A stretch of DNA of 64,000 nt from assembly GCA_001792895.1 (NCBI GenBank), contig MARA01000007.1, positions 62,001 to 126,000 of the forward strand, given 5' to 3'. The translations under genes and the position numbers were made by a program. Positions within the stretch are counted from its first letter, which is position 1. Each line of letters starts with the position of its first letter. Origin of the DNA: Lentinus brumalis (Eukaryota > Basidiomycota > Agaricomycetes > Polyporales > Polyporaceae). The notes below the pieces were generated by a model, which was not told where the DNA came from, did not search any database, and saw only the letters and a program-made list of their open reading frames with translations. Below are positions 47,766 through 60,300 of the stretch, in pieces.

Positions 47766-49979
47766 GTATCGTCGCGTGCCGGCTACGTGAAGCGAGCGGT
47801 TGCTTTCACTTGTAGGGATGCTCAGGGAACCGTATATTGTTAATGTCGCCCAGCCATATTACAGTACAACCCAGCGAACATCATCTGGTACAAGGAGACG
47901 GGTACGTGCTTCTAAGAGTTCTCCGCATGTCAGCGTTCTCGCCGGAAATTTCAGGAGCAGAAATCTCCCTTGTTCCGCCAAGCAGCATAAGGCCTCTCCA
48001 GCCCACCGAAGCGGTCGCAAGTTGTCGCGACCATTGTTGGGCAAACGGAGCCCCGCAAGGCAACGGAACGAACAACAAACTCGCCGTGCCAAGCATTGTC
48101 ACAAGCATCACTATCTGATGTGGTACAGATGGGGTCAATCGAGCCCAGACGGGCGGACGGGCGGTGCTGTATCACCTAAGCGTGACCCACAGCCCATGCG
48201 ATTCACCGCATGCAAGTCGGGTAAAATGGTGGTGGTGAGTTCTCGGGTTATGTCTGGCGACCTGGTGACTGCTACCGGCGTTTGATGTTCTCCGACGACC
48301 GGCATCTGCGAACCCTTTTCAGCTCGCATCGAGGGAATGCCCGCTACATTCAGATGCCACGGCTGCCCCCCGCCCCGCCCTCGAAGGTTTGAAGAAGCGG
48401 TCCATTGTGTTACGTCCACTACTGACAACGAAGAAGCAGGGAACACCACTGGAAGCCCCGTGCTTTCCGCGCTCTTTCTCTAGAACGTTATGCAATCCTT
48501 GCCGTGCGTACGGTCACCTCAACGTGTTTGTTACCACCTGAGCGGAGCCTGGGCTGATGTACATGCGTAGAAAGCCACACAATCCCCAGAGACAGGGGGC
48601 CGAATGCAGTACACAGGGGAAAAGAAGGGGGGGGGAGTGGAACACGTTTGCGAACGTGCTCCCTCCTATCACCGGTCAATGCCTTCCGACGACCAACACC
48701 TGCGAACTCTTCTGCGCCTAGTACTCAACTTGGGAACACCCGTCACATTGACATGCCACGCTGTCATCACCTCCGCGTTCGAAGGTTTGCACAAATCACT
48801 GTAGGAAGTCCACTACTGATGATGGAGATGCAGGGAAAACTGCCACAAACATCGTGTTGACCACGTCCCTATTCTAAAACCTTATCGGTTCCTTGCTGTG
48901 CGTATGACCGCCTCAACGTGTCCCTTATGACATATGGGGTGGGTTCTGCACTGACTCGCATACACGGGTAGAAATGCAGACGATTACGTGAAGTCTGGGT
49001 GGACCAATCAGGAATCCCCAATAAAGGGGACACCTGGGGCCGTCCGGCATACGTCGTTGTACAAGTGGCCGTGCAAGGGACATGGATTGCAACTGGCCCT
49101 AAAAATGAATCAGGTAATGCTGCATAACATGGTCTTGAATGAGTGAAGCGTACTGATAACTTCTGTCTTCAACAGCGATCGCGCGCCGAACTAGGCAGAA
49201 ACCACGCAGGTACACGACAACCCTACACGTTGGCAGAACTAGACCTTTTTCACTAACTTCGATGCGCAGAATCGACTGACCTGGTCCTTTTAATGTCGCA
49301 TGGCTTTTGATATCAGCCGAACAGAAGCTTGCAAGGTATGCAATGCTCAGTCGCACCTTCTGATGCGGAGACAACACGGCGACAGTGTTTATGCAATCGG
49401 ATGTTATAAAGCTGCGGAATTAAAATAGCAGTCAATCGAAAGAGCTCCTTTTCGCTTGGACTACGGGCATCCGTATCGCAGGTGTTCTATTCATCCGCCT
49501 TTGCTTCATATGAGTGAAGACGGAGCAGTCATGATCTGACATCGTGGAAGTGGTGCCCTACAACGCGGCCCGCATTGACTTGCATTGGGGACACGTACAG
49601 CTTGTTCACAGTCAAGCCTCCGGACATGGACCTCCATGCTCACGCGGCTCGCAGTTCCGGATAAGTAATGGAGTTTTAAGCAGAAGCTGTTGGACAGTCG
49701 TTTTGGGTACTCATGTGCAGAGTGGCCTGGGCGGGAGAAATCTGCATTAGGGAGCTGGGCATATTGGTCTAGGACTATTGCATTCCTCGAGTCCGATGCG
49801 GAGGAGCCAAAGACCTGGTGCTGCACGTATATATACCAAGATCCATGGACGGTCAAGTTGACAGACATCACAATACATTGAGATGACCCGCGGGCCGTAC
49901 ATAGCATAAGTGTCACCTATCGGCTGGATGTTACTGACAGGACCGTCAACGGACATTAAGTATATATGTAACCACCGCT
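47766..49979. other. non-coding stretch with a diverged tandem duplication
   Basis: No convincing genes. Short frames occur in all registers. The notable content is the duplication at 48283-48975. From 49380 to 49980 there are a few AT-rich spots (for example TATATATAC near 49830 and TATATATG near 49960) that could be promoter elements, but no gene follows them convincingly. Confidence 0.45.
48283..48975 (+). repeat. two diverged tandem copies of a ~300-bp non-coding unit
   Basis: A stretch beginning at about 48283 (CTCCGACGACC..CATCTGCGAAC) recurs about 393 bp later at about 48677 (TTCCGACGACC..CACCTGCGAAC). Matching landmarks follow in the same order: a CTCGAAGG/TTCGAAGG tract, GTCCACTACTGA, a CAGGGAA motif, CCTTGC[CT]GTGCGTA and CCTCAACGTGT, then a GTAGAAA motif. 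The copies are diverged and carry small indels. Confidence 0.7.
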
Positions 49980-50867
49980 TTAGCACGCACTGGCAAGGTA
50001 AGCGCGTACATCCAGCAGGTCGTCATCCCCGATATCCACGTAGCTACGTAAAGACCGATCTGCGCACTTTAACACAAGTACGGGGCCGTAGAACGGCCGG
50101 GGTGTCGACTGACAATCGGCAAGAACGGCGGCAACGGCGCGGTTCATCGGTAGGAGTACACCGTCTTCCGGGGACGATGAAAAGACCTGCAAGGGTTGGG
50201 CGAAGAACGCGTCGTGGCGGCTGAATGGCACCGTCGTGCACTCCCCCGGACGATCTACGAGGTCGAGAAGGAGGGGAACGACTCTTCCGTCGCTCTGGCT
50301 ACCATCTGTCTTCGTTTGAGCTCGCACAAGTTGGACCGGGATGTACTGCATACACTCTTGAACCAAAGGTCACAGGCGAAGAGCGCGTGAGTGCGTGAAG
50401 ACACTCACCATCATCAGGGCCCGCATACAGGCCGACGACGTGGTAGGCATAAACGGCATATTCTACCCCGCCCGTACCTGCGGGCCGCGATTCTCCTGCA
50501 GCCTCTAGCGTCGAGTCCTGCGGATGTACGTTCGCGCCCCGTTGTTGGGCTTCGCGCGCCATGCGCCGCGCATCGTCCCGTGTAATGCGCCTGTTGCGGG
50601 AGCACTCCCGGGAGTGGCGGCTTGCATCCTGTACAACACTCAGTACAGCTTCGCAACAGTTGAGCGAGTGGCCACTCCAACCTGCATTCGGTGTATGGGG
50701 CCGCAGTACGCGATGCCTCCGTCGCACTCGGAACACACGAATGGCGTATCGAGGCCGCACACCGCACACTTAGGGCAAGCGTCCATCAAACGCAGAGCAG
50801 TCATAGGGTGGACGGGAGAGGGAGGCCGGGAGCGGTCGACATCATTGGAATCGGGGGCAGGAGGCAT
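49980..50867 (-). CDS. MYND-type zinc finger protein (minus-strand member of a pair)
   Basis: Minus exons 50867-50682, 50628-50347 and 50294-49980 join in phase 0 to give about 260 aa. The MYND finger spans about residues 35-75 and is completed by splicing: C-x2-C (CAVC), C-x2-C (CSEC), YC..H, then H-x3-C after the intron (HSREC). A middle region is hydrophilic. The C-terminal exon ends with a segment typical of an agaricomycete MYND family (GPVLVLKC, then YVDIGDDDLLDVRAYL). MYND fingers mediate protein-protein contacts; the family's job is unknown. A TTATAAAG element (50934-50927, read on minus) lies 60 bp before the ATG. The 50346-50295 intron was chosen over an upstream GTGAGT donor because only it keeps frame. 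Confidence 0.75.
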
Positions 50868-51371
50868 AGCGGTTGTAGGGCTGAATGGTAAGGCTGAGAC
50901 CGAGTGGGCTGCTTGTCAGGTCGAGGCTTTATAAGCGACAAACTGGGACAAAGAGCATGCGCGTTCGGGGAGACCGGCGCTCGGCGCGCGATTCCGAAGC
51001 ACTGCCAGGCGCCCTATGGCGCCTCGGATGGTTCTCGCATAATGGGCGCATCACAGAGCAACCCGCGGATGCGTCGTCGACGGGGAACGCGCTGACGGAG
51101 AGCTTGCTGAGAAATGTAAACGTTGCTACACAGACTAAGAGGACCGGGTCGAATTTCTGGGGCAGGTTAGCGGGACCGTCGGAGCCCGGCGTAAGCACAG
51201 CAGCTAAGTATACCGACAATGGAAGGTAGAGCTCGCACGGGCCTCACAAGTTACAACTGTTCGGCAACAATGTCGACCAGCTTCTCATGAACGTACCCCA
51301 TATAAGCTGTGATACACCAAGACCCTCTCATTCTCATCTCTGTCCAGACAACGACACAACTCAGATGCAAT
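50868..51371. promoter_or_regulatory. shared intergenic region of two divergent MYND genes
   Basis: The 504 bp between the two ATGs hold a minus-strand TATA-like element at 50927-50934 and a plus-strand TATAAG at 51301-51306, each 60-71 bp from its gene's ATG. The arrangement suggests one bidirectional control region. Confidence 0.55.
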
Positions 51372-52097
51372 ATGCCGCCTCCGTTTGAAGAATACAGTTG
51401 CGTCGTATGTTCACGTCCGACAGGCCTGTCGTGTGGACAGTGCCATCGCGTATGGTATTGTAGCATGGACCATCTTCGCCAGGTGTGCAAATCGGTCTGT
51501 GAACCGCTACGTGGACTAAGACACGACCGATACAGGACTGGCCACGTCACGGGGAAATATGCGGCGCACCGACTCCGGCTTTGGATGAGGAGTCCATGGT
51601 CGTGACACTTCACGCTGCCCGACCTGAATTTAGCAGTGTCATAGGTATTGTACTAATGCACACCGACCGTGAGTCTGCACGCCCTCTTGTTCACTGTACT
51701 TCGCAGACTGATATACGTCCGGGGACGCTCAGCGCACGTCGAGTTGGCGCCGGTACAATGTCGTACAGACCCGGGGGCGCCCCAGTCGCTTGCTCCCAGG
51801 CCCTTGCTGCGACGGTGGTTCGGAGACAGCATACCCGAGCCCATGATCTTGAATCGTGGACTTGGAGGCCATATCCTGCGAGCGCCCATGCAAATATGGT
51901 ACTGCCCGCGATCCTTGCAACGCGGTGAGCCAGTCAACCTCGCCACCGTGCACATCACCGGGGGGAAAGCGGAGAAGGCCTGGTGCGGCCCCGTAGTGGT
52001 GCTCAAGTTCAACGGACCCCTCCGTCGCACATACATCGACGCGACCGTACACGACATCACATTGTTGACAGCGTACTTTCGGGAATACGCCCCGTAA
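51372..52097 (+). CDS. MYND-type zinc finger protein (plus-strand member of a pair)
   Basis: Exons 51372-51482, 51536-51668 and 51707-52097 are inferred (about 210 aa). The first exon holds most of the MYND finger (CVVCSRP..CGQCHRVWYCSMDH) and the second completes it (WPRHGEIC). The last exon matches the C-terminal core of the family and of its divergent neighbour (MILNRGLGG, MQIWYCPRSL, WCGPVVVLKFNG, YIDATVHDI). The second intron is only 38 bp and its phases are off by one, so either another donor is used or a base is missing. Protein-protein interaction module; partners unknown. Confidence 0.7.
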
Positions 52098-52867
52098 GGT
52101 GCCGCTAACGTTCGCGAGCACGATGGTTCGCGTACTTTTATGCGTACAAAATAAGAAGACTGCTAGGTCGCAAACCTTAAGCTCTACGAGGTTAACGGAT
52201 GTATACGCGTCCGATTAGTGAGAGCCGCCTCGTTGCAATGGTCACCTGAGCTCGCCACAAAGGACGTACAACCTCCGGGAGGAGAAGAAACCCGGTTCCC
52301 CGAACTCCGCGCCTCCCCTATTCTTTCCGGTCGAGCGACTCGAAGAAGCGTGTTATCGAAAGTAGTCCGAGCGGGAGGGCATCAGAGCACTCGACATCGG
52401 CAAAGCCAACGCGGGGCTCTAGCTGGCCGCGAATGTGCTGGTTGAACGCTTCTGGCTCCGAGACCCTGTCCTATGTTGCGCGGCGCCAGGCCGTCGAGGG
52501 GCAAGACGCCCACGGCTGTTCGCCAGCCACATCTTCCGTAGCGTCACGCCATTCGATGGTTCATCGCTTCGCGCTCCCGCCTCCCCTACCCCTAACCCCG
52601 CCGACGAGACGAAACCACGTCGTGTAGGCGATCTACCAATGTACCCACGCTTGGCGGTTCCCTGGCAGGCAGATTGCTAAAGGAGGAACGGGCCAGTAAA
52701 TTTTCTAGAACGATCGCGCCCCGAAGAATACAAACGCCATATGTACGACACAATACCACCAATATGCACTCGCGCCTGGAGCTGGACATTGACCTATCCC
52801 CTGTATCGCCCAGCGCACTCACGATCACGGTACGGACATCGTCGTCCGCAGAGGACGACCGACTCAT
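52098..52867. other. intergenic between convergent genes
   Basis: This lies between the plus-strand MYND gene and the 3' end of the reductase small-subunit gene. Short frames on both strands (52218-52680) are Arg/Pro-rich and unsupported. Confidence 0.45.
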
Positions 52868-54013
52868 CTAGTGATGCGCAGTCCCGCCAATGTAGTCAGT
52901 GACTCCACGCTCGAAGAAATTGGTGCGCGCCCCGACGACAGTGGTCTGCATGAACTGGAACTGTGCGTACATCAGCCGACGTCTACAACGCAAGGCAAAC
53001 ACTTACGGGATTTTTCTTTCCATACAACGCCGCCACACCCAGGCCCCCAAGAGAAAATCCCCCACGTATTCCACGTAGTCGCGCATGCGCTGGACGTTCA
53101 TGCCGGTAAGTGGGCGGGGGAGCGCTTCTACGATGCGACCGGTCAGACACGCGGCCCATGTCTCCGAGCGAACGTGCGCACCTGCGAAGAATGCATGCTC
53201 CAGTTCGACTGCCTCTGCGACCATGGCCTGGACCGCGCTGTCGTCCAGACGTGCGACGAGCCGATGGTACAGCAAGCACGCAAATGACGTATGCATTCCT
53301 TCGTCCCTTGCAATCAGCTCGTTGGATTGACACAGCCCAGGCATCAAGCCGCGACTCCGTATCCAGAAAATAGCAGCGAACGACGACGAGAAGAAGATCC
53401 CCTCCACGATTGCGAACGCTACCAGCCGCGTTGCGAAGCTGGAATCCGGAGATTCCATCCAACGGATGCACCAGTCCGCCTTGGCTTTCACCGCGGGTAC
53501 AGTATCTATGGCCGCGAACAGTCTGGTGTGCTCGCGCTCGTCGTCGACCAGGGTACGCAACAACAGACTGTACGTCTCGGAGTGGACGTTCTCCCTGGTG
53601 GTCCAGTCAGCACAGTGCAAAGGCCGGAACCGAGCCCGCTCACATCATTATCTGAAACCCATAGAAGCAGCGCGCTTCTGCGATCTGCACTTCGGCACAA
53701 AATCTCTGTGCCAGGTTCTCGACCACGATGCCATCGGACGCCGCGAAAAACGCGAGGATAGTGGACAAGAACGTGCGCTCGTCTGAATTGAGTACGGTCG
53801 CCCAATGTTCAACGTCGACATGGAGTTCGCTGATGTCCTCAGCCGTCCAGAACGACGCCTCAGCGGTCTTATACGCCTGCCAGAGCTTCGCACCGAAAGG
53901 ACATTGTCAACGACGCAGGAAAGCCGCAGAGAGAGCAGCACCGCGCTCACATCGGGGTACTTGATGGGGAAAAGCACGAAGCGTGAACGCTCGGGTGTGA
54001 GGATGGGCTCCAT
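52868..54013 (-). CDS. RNR2: ribonucleoside-diphosphate reductase small (R2) subunit
   Basis: Minus exons 54013-53951, 53876-53644, 53594-53007 and 52960-52868 give about 325 aa if one missing base is allowed in exon 3. The class I R2 layout is unmistakable: [59 protein letters not shown] (Glu, His and the radical Tyr), [21 protein letters not shown] (Glu, His), and TNFFERGV near the end. It houses the diiron-tyrosyl radical that serves the large subunit. The first metal ligand (Asp in mouse and yeast) seems to align with Glu, but the alignment is shifted there. The C-terminus ends YIGGTAHH without the usual acidic-hydrophobic tail that docks to R1. The frame breaks at a five-C run (53044-53048). 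The start is supported by a TATAAG element (minus, about 54069-54064) 50 bp upstream. Confidence 0.88.
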
Positions 54014-54394
54014 GACGTGGGGTTCAGTCGGGGCGTCAGGTATTGCCTCCCTTCTCCCAGTACTTATAACAATCTGACCCGTACGTGTTCTCGATATCCA
54101 CATATGGGCGCACACCCCAGCCGAACAATCGGCCAAATCGGACAACCCGAGCACACACAAAGCATGCTCACCCACACCATCGTGTGAGGCCCGCCCGAAC
54201 GGTCACATTAAGTCGACACATTCGCCCCACGCGCGTGCGTCCAGGCAATGAACGTCCCAGGCTCGTAGTGTACAAACTCCGAGACGTCTCGTTCTCAATA
54301 CGCTCGGCGCCCGAAATCTTCCACGCGAAAGCCTTAAAAGCTCCAAATGCCCACCACTGTGGACCTACTCGGTCTCAGTCGACTTCTGACAATC
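54014..54394. promoter_or_regulatory. bidirectional promoter between R2 and the Helitron RepHel
   Basis: The 381 bp separating the two start codons contain a minus-strand TATAAG about 50 bp before the R2 ATG and a plus-strand CTTAAAAG element about 55 bp before the RepHel ATG. No other gene fits in between, so both are probably driven from here. Confidence 0.6.
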
Positions 54395-57300
54395 ATGTCT
54401 AACCAAGACCTCGTACGTTTGCACGCGCTACTGAGAGACCTCCCCAACATCGAGCTGCAAGCTCACGCGGCTCCTACTGGAGGTTAGCTTCAGCTTCCCC
54501 CAGTCGAGGTTGCTCATTAACCCCCCCCCCCCCCCAGTACACGACGGCGACGATGCCGAAGGGGGCGAAGAAGGTTTACTGCTCGCCCGGTCTAAAGGTA
54601 CGTCTCCGCTCAGCCGCCTTAGTTCACAGGCGTCGTTAACGAACCAACCGTGTCAGAAGTATGCACAATGTTGTGTGCCCCCCGCGATAATGAGGACGGT
54701 CTTATGTTAGGTGGGCCAATCTCGTACACCCCACCGCATTCAACACGATCTCATACAACACTTTCGACAGCGCGAGTGTTTCTTACACCGAACGGATCCA
54801 CGTGTCTGCAATGGTGTACCGAGGCCGACGTCGCGCTCGACTACACTCATACGTTCAAGACGATCATCAGCTCGGCGAGCGTGACGGAGCTGGAAGAGCT
54901 CGGACTCGCCGGCGACGATATCATATGCAGTGCATCGCTCCCCCAAACCCTGTCAATATACTCGATCTGGCGGCCTATGCATCTTCGCGAGATCGCGGCC
55001 GTTCACAATATGCACACGTCATCCCGGGACAACCGCGACACACTGTACGAACGCATTGTCGCACACGAATGTGACGAAGCGTGTCCTTCGCACGTGGTCG
55101 CCTTCACAACCCTCAGCAGGGTCCGCACGGCCGACCAGATAGCGGTGTCTAGAGTAACACTCGCTCGCCCTCCCGCAACTGAGAACGCTGAGGATGCTTA
55201 CCTCGAAGTTGCCGACGAGTCCCTCCGGCGGTCCATCATACACGAGTGGCAAAACAGTGTGTCCACGGCCAAGTTGGAACAAGGCGTTTGTGCACCGTGC
55301 GGCCGTCACTGTCCCCGCGGTCGCCTGAAGTTGGTGGACCCGGGCCAATTCGACCTCGCCCTGCTCAGGAATGACGCCCTCCCTCCCCACACCCGTCCTA
55401 CGTCGTACGCCTTCGCGCTGTACCAGCGGGCGTTACTCGATCCCGGTGGGCTTCCGCAACCGTGGGCGCTGTCCGCAATCAACATGTGCACTGACTGCCG
55501 CCGAGAGATTCTGGACAAATCTCGCATGCCGCGTCTGTGCCTCGCGAACTGGTTGTACTATGCGCACGACGTTCTCCCTCCGGGAGTGGCCGCGGCCTTT
55601 GCACGCAGCTCGCAGTTCGACCGGCTGCTCGTAGCGAGGGCTCGGGCGAGCCGGATATCTTACCGATTCACAGAAGTGCGCTCCGACGACGCGGCCAACC
55701 ACGAGCCAGTTGACGCGCACGAGGTCCGTATCCACTCCCAACGATACGTCAGAGGTAACGTCCTCATTATGCCGCAGAACTCCACGCACCTCAACTCTGT
55801 CCTGCCGCCGCCCGCGTCTGTGATCCGTGATACTGTCTGTGCCGTGTTCATCGGGAACAAGCAGCCGACCATGGAGACGATCGGCGACCTGAGCCCCTTG
55901 CTTGTCCGGGTGTCCACCGTGAAGACTATTGTGAGGTTTCTGGTGGCGCGGAACCCTTTCTATGCACCGGACGAGGCGACCTTCTTTGGATTCAGCCCGG
56001 CCAACCTCGACGCCCTGATCCATCGCGTCGATGCGGACAGCGACGTGGGTGTGCCATGTGCGCTCGACATCGGGTTCATTCGCGACAGCGAGGCGATCGA
56101 CGCTGCCACGGCCGACTACACAGGGCGTAACGACCTAGTTGACATCCCCCCCCGGGAGAGCCGTTGCTCATGGACAACGTTGGGTACACATGCGGAGACA
56201 GGGCACCCGTGTCGTACCGCGACATGAAGCTCCGGGCGCTGTCGCATTGCCTGAACGGGGGTGAATTCGTTCGGTCTCGGGCGGGCGATACGTTTGTTCC
56301 TGACTTCCAGAACCCCGCGCTGCTTACATGGTTGTTTCCCCACCTCGACCCGTGGGGAATAGGCAGTTTCCATCACCCCGACCGCGCGCCGCAGATCACG
56401 ATGGAGGAGCAGTTGCGCTATCTCCTTCAACGATCCGACGGTCGCTTCCAGCGGGACCCAGATTTTGCGTTCGTATACTTCAACATCCTTCAAAAGAAAG
56501 CGGTCTGCGACTCGGTACACTTCCGTGTCAAGGAAACCGAACAGCGTCACATCGTGGACCGCTTGCTTGCTGTTGACAAGACAGTCTTGCAGCGACTGAT
56601 TGCACGTTTCGACCAGGACAAGAGCTACGTCCCCCAGACCACAGACGAGGCAGACATACTCTCCCTCGTGAACAGCGTGGGCAGCGTGATGCGGGACATC
56701 CCGGGCACGAGCGGGTACAAGTTGAACCTGCGTAACGAGATACGCGCGCTGGTCAACTTCCACGGGACGCCGGCTTTCTTCATCACGATCAACCCGTCGG
56801 ACATACACCACCCCCTAGTGCGCCTATATGCTGGAGACCGTGTCAGTCTGGAGGATGCGACCGTAGGCGAGGAGCTCACCGAGTGGCGACGCAGACTGCT
56901 CGTCGCTCGAAACCCCGGAGCATGTGCCATGTTTTTCCACACCATCATATCCAACTTCGTTCACATCGTCCTCCGGCATGGCAGACGAGAACGAGGCCTG
57001 TTCGGAGAGTGTCTGGCCTACTATGGGACGGTCGAGGCGCAAGCCCGGGGGACACTGCACTGTCACATGCTCGTGTGGATCAAAGACCACCCGTCTCCAC
57101 AGCGCATGAGGGACTTGATGATTTCTGACGACGCGTACCAGCAGCGTATGTTCACATGGCTGGAGAGCCTCATCAAGTGTGAACCTCTGGGTACCGCGGC
57201 TGCGATACACGCATCTTCACCCGTTCTCGGTCGCCGTCCTCGTCACACCGCTCGATCTGACTATGAGCACCCCGGGGTTCGCCGACTTCCGATAGCGGAG

Positions 57301-60300
57301 ACTACCCTTCCCGCCGATTTCGAGGAGCAGTACGGCACAATGGTCAACGACCTCGTCAAACACTTCAACTGGCACGAGCACACCGCGACTTGCTGGAAGT
57401 ACCTGCGCCGCAATCAACTCCGCACGGACGCGAACTGTCGCATGCGAATGGACGGCTCCATACGCCCTACGACATCCATTGACCCCGAAACACATTCCAT
57501 CCAGCTCCGGCGACTGCACCCATGGATCGCGAGCTACAACGACTTGGTCATCTTCCTGGTCCAGGCGAACATGGACATCAAGCACGTTGGGTCGGGCGAA
57601 GGTGCCAAGGCGCTGATATACTATATCACGGACTATATCACGAAGGCCTCCATCCCTGCACATTTGGGTCTCGCAGCCCTGATGTACGCAATCAACCGCA
57701 CAGACGTGAAATACCACGGCCTGCAACGGTGGACGCCGCGCGATAAGGCTGGGGCGCTGACGATTCTCGTGAACAGCATGATCTCTAGAATCGAGATATC
57801 GCACGCGCAGGTCATGAGCGAACTGATTGGAGGCGGGAACCATTACACAGGAGATCGCTATCGAATGTTGCATTATCGCACATTTGAGGCCATGGTTCTG
57901 CGCTATTGGGAACCACCCACCGTCTTCCCCGTCGCTCTTGTTTCGACAAACGACGTGGACGCTGTGCAGCTTCCGTCTCCTCCGCTTGCCGCGCATCACA
58001 CTCCCCGTGCCCCCTTCCCCGAGGGACTCCCGTCGGCGGGAGTGGTCGACGACCCCGAACCCGACACCGTCACACTGGCGTTGTCTCCTGGATCCATATC
58101 CGCTATCAACCAGCAACAAGACTACCTGCTTCGGCCTTCGACCGAGCCGTTTACATCTATGCCCCTCTATCAGTACACAGGCATGACGGAGAAGATCACC
58201 AGCAGTGGAGAGGGTCGTCGGCTGGACAGGCGCGCGCATCCCGTCGACGCCAACGCCCCTCGCCGGGGCCGGCCAGAACAAGGCCGGGGAGCCTTTCACC
58301 CCTCTCATCCCCATTACGCCACGCACGTCGTCCGAAGTCGTGTAGCATGGGTGATTCCCGTCATTCTTAGCAAGCGTCTGCCGCGACCCGACAGGACGCC
58401 CGAAGAGAAGGAGCTTTGGGCCCGCGTCATCGTGACGCTCTTCGTTCCGTGGAGAACACCGGCCGATCTGCGACTGCCACAGGAGACGTGGACAGAGGCG
58501 TATGAGCGGTTTCTTCCACGTATTGCATCGCAGCACCGCACCATCATACACAACATGAGTGTATTGAGTGAGTGCAAGGATGCGCGAGACAAGGCACTCG
58601 TCAGCCTCCGGCACAACGCTGCCTCAACGTCGGCTCTGTCGTCGCTTGTACCTCCGTCTCTACTCGCAGTCTCTCATCCTGACGACGCCCGTGACGCACA
58701 GGCAACCGCCAGCGTTGACCAGGACGCAACGGGTGCGGAACTTGACCCTCCCCCTCGGCCAGTCGCGCCTACTCAGACGCTAGACGATCTCATATCTACG
58801 GCCGCTCGGGTTGGCGTTGACAGGTGCTTCGGCGGGCTGGCGACTGTGGGTCCTCACGTCCAATTCGGTACGGCGACGCTTGTCGCCGACGACGAAGAAT
58901 CTGGAATTGCTGCCCAGCATACAGCCATGCGCAAGCTCAAGCGTAAGCGTCGTCCGTCGCCACCCCCTGCGCAAGTACCCCTCGCGCCGCCGCGACCCTA
59001 TCATGCTGCTGGTGGACCCCGACCTGCCGTTGTGGACTCCATGCACATTGATCCCGAGCAGCATCCGTCCTCGGCACAGGATGGCGCGACGCCGCCACAC
59101 CCACGCGCGAACCTGAACCTTGCCGGGGTGATACGGCAAGTCATACTGGAGTTCCGTCTTGAGAGCAACCCCGAACAGCTGCGCGCGTTCGAAATTGTCG
59201 CTCAACACGTCTGTTTCGGCGGGCCCCAGCTGCTACTGTACATCGCGGGAGTAGGAGGCACCGGGAAGTCGTACGTCGTACAGGCAATATTGCGGTTGTT
59301 CACGCTCCTAGGACGACGACACCAGGTCATGGTGTCTGCTCCCACGGGAGCTGCAGCTATTCTGATCGGAGGTTACACCGTACACTCGCTGCTGATGCTG
59401 CCCAACAGGGACGGCATAGACCTTCAGCCACTTGTCGTGCTATGGGCCGGCGTGCTGTATCTCATCATCGACGAAGTGTCGATGATAAGCGCATCGTTCC
59501 TGACCGAGATCTCGACGCGGTTGCAACACGCTAAAGGGACCCTGGCGGTCGCGGAGGACCTGCCCTTTGGAGGTGTCCATGTCATATTCCTCGGCGACTT
59601 CGGACAGTTGAAGCCCGTTGGTGGTGCTTCGCTTTACTCCCATCGGTACACGAAGCATCCCGACGTTGCTGACGCGCAGCGAGCAAGCGCCGTCAACGCC
59701 CTGAAGGGTGTCTACTTGTGGCGAGTCCTGGTCGACAAGGTTGTCATCCTGCGCCGGAACCAGCGACAGAGCTCTGACCCCGCGTACTCCGCTCTGTTGT
59801 CACGCATCCGCGAAGGGCACAGCGGTGCTGCACGGGACACGGGTACAGCTTACGACTACAACACCCTCCAAACACGTCTACTGCAGAACCTGGACCCCGA
59901 CGCAGCTTCGGCATTCCGCGATGCACCGATCATAGTGGGCTTGAAGTCCGTTCGTGACCCGCTCAACGAGCGCATTCTACAACATCACGCCGTCGCCATC
60001 GGAGCCGAAGTTCATTGGTACCATGCCCGGGATACCGTGACGACCATGACGCTGGACCGCGCCGCGCGCGAGTTTCTGTGGGGCTTGCCGTCCAGCACCA
60101 CCCGGGACGCGCTCGGACGGTTGCCGCTCTTCCCTGGAATGAGGGTCATGGTCCAAGAAAACATTGCCTTCGCGTGCCATGTCGTGAACGGCGCCGTAGG
60201 GACCGTGCGTAACATCAAGTACACTGAAATCGGCGGCGATCGTTACGTTAACGTGGTGTATGTCGAGATACCCGGCGCCGGAGCGTACTTTGGACCGGGA

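Noticed and set aside
57217..58614. 465-codon open frame on minus opposite RepHel
   Set aside because: Antisense shadow of a strongly conserved coding exon; its sequence has no domain and no start context.
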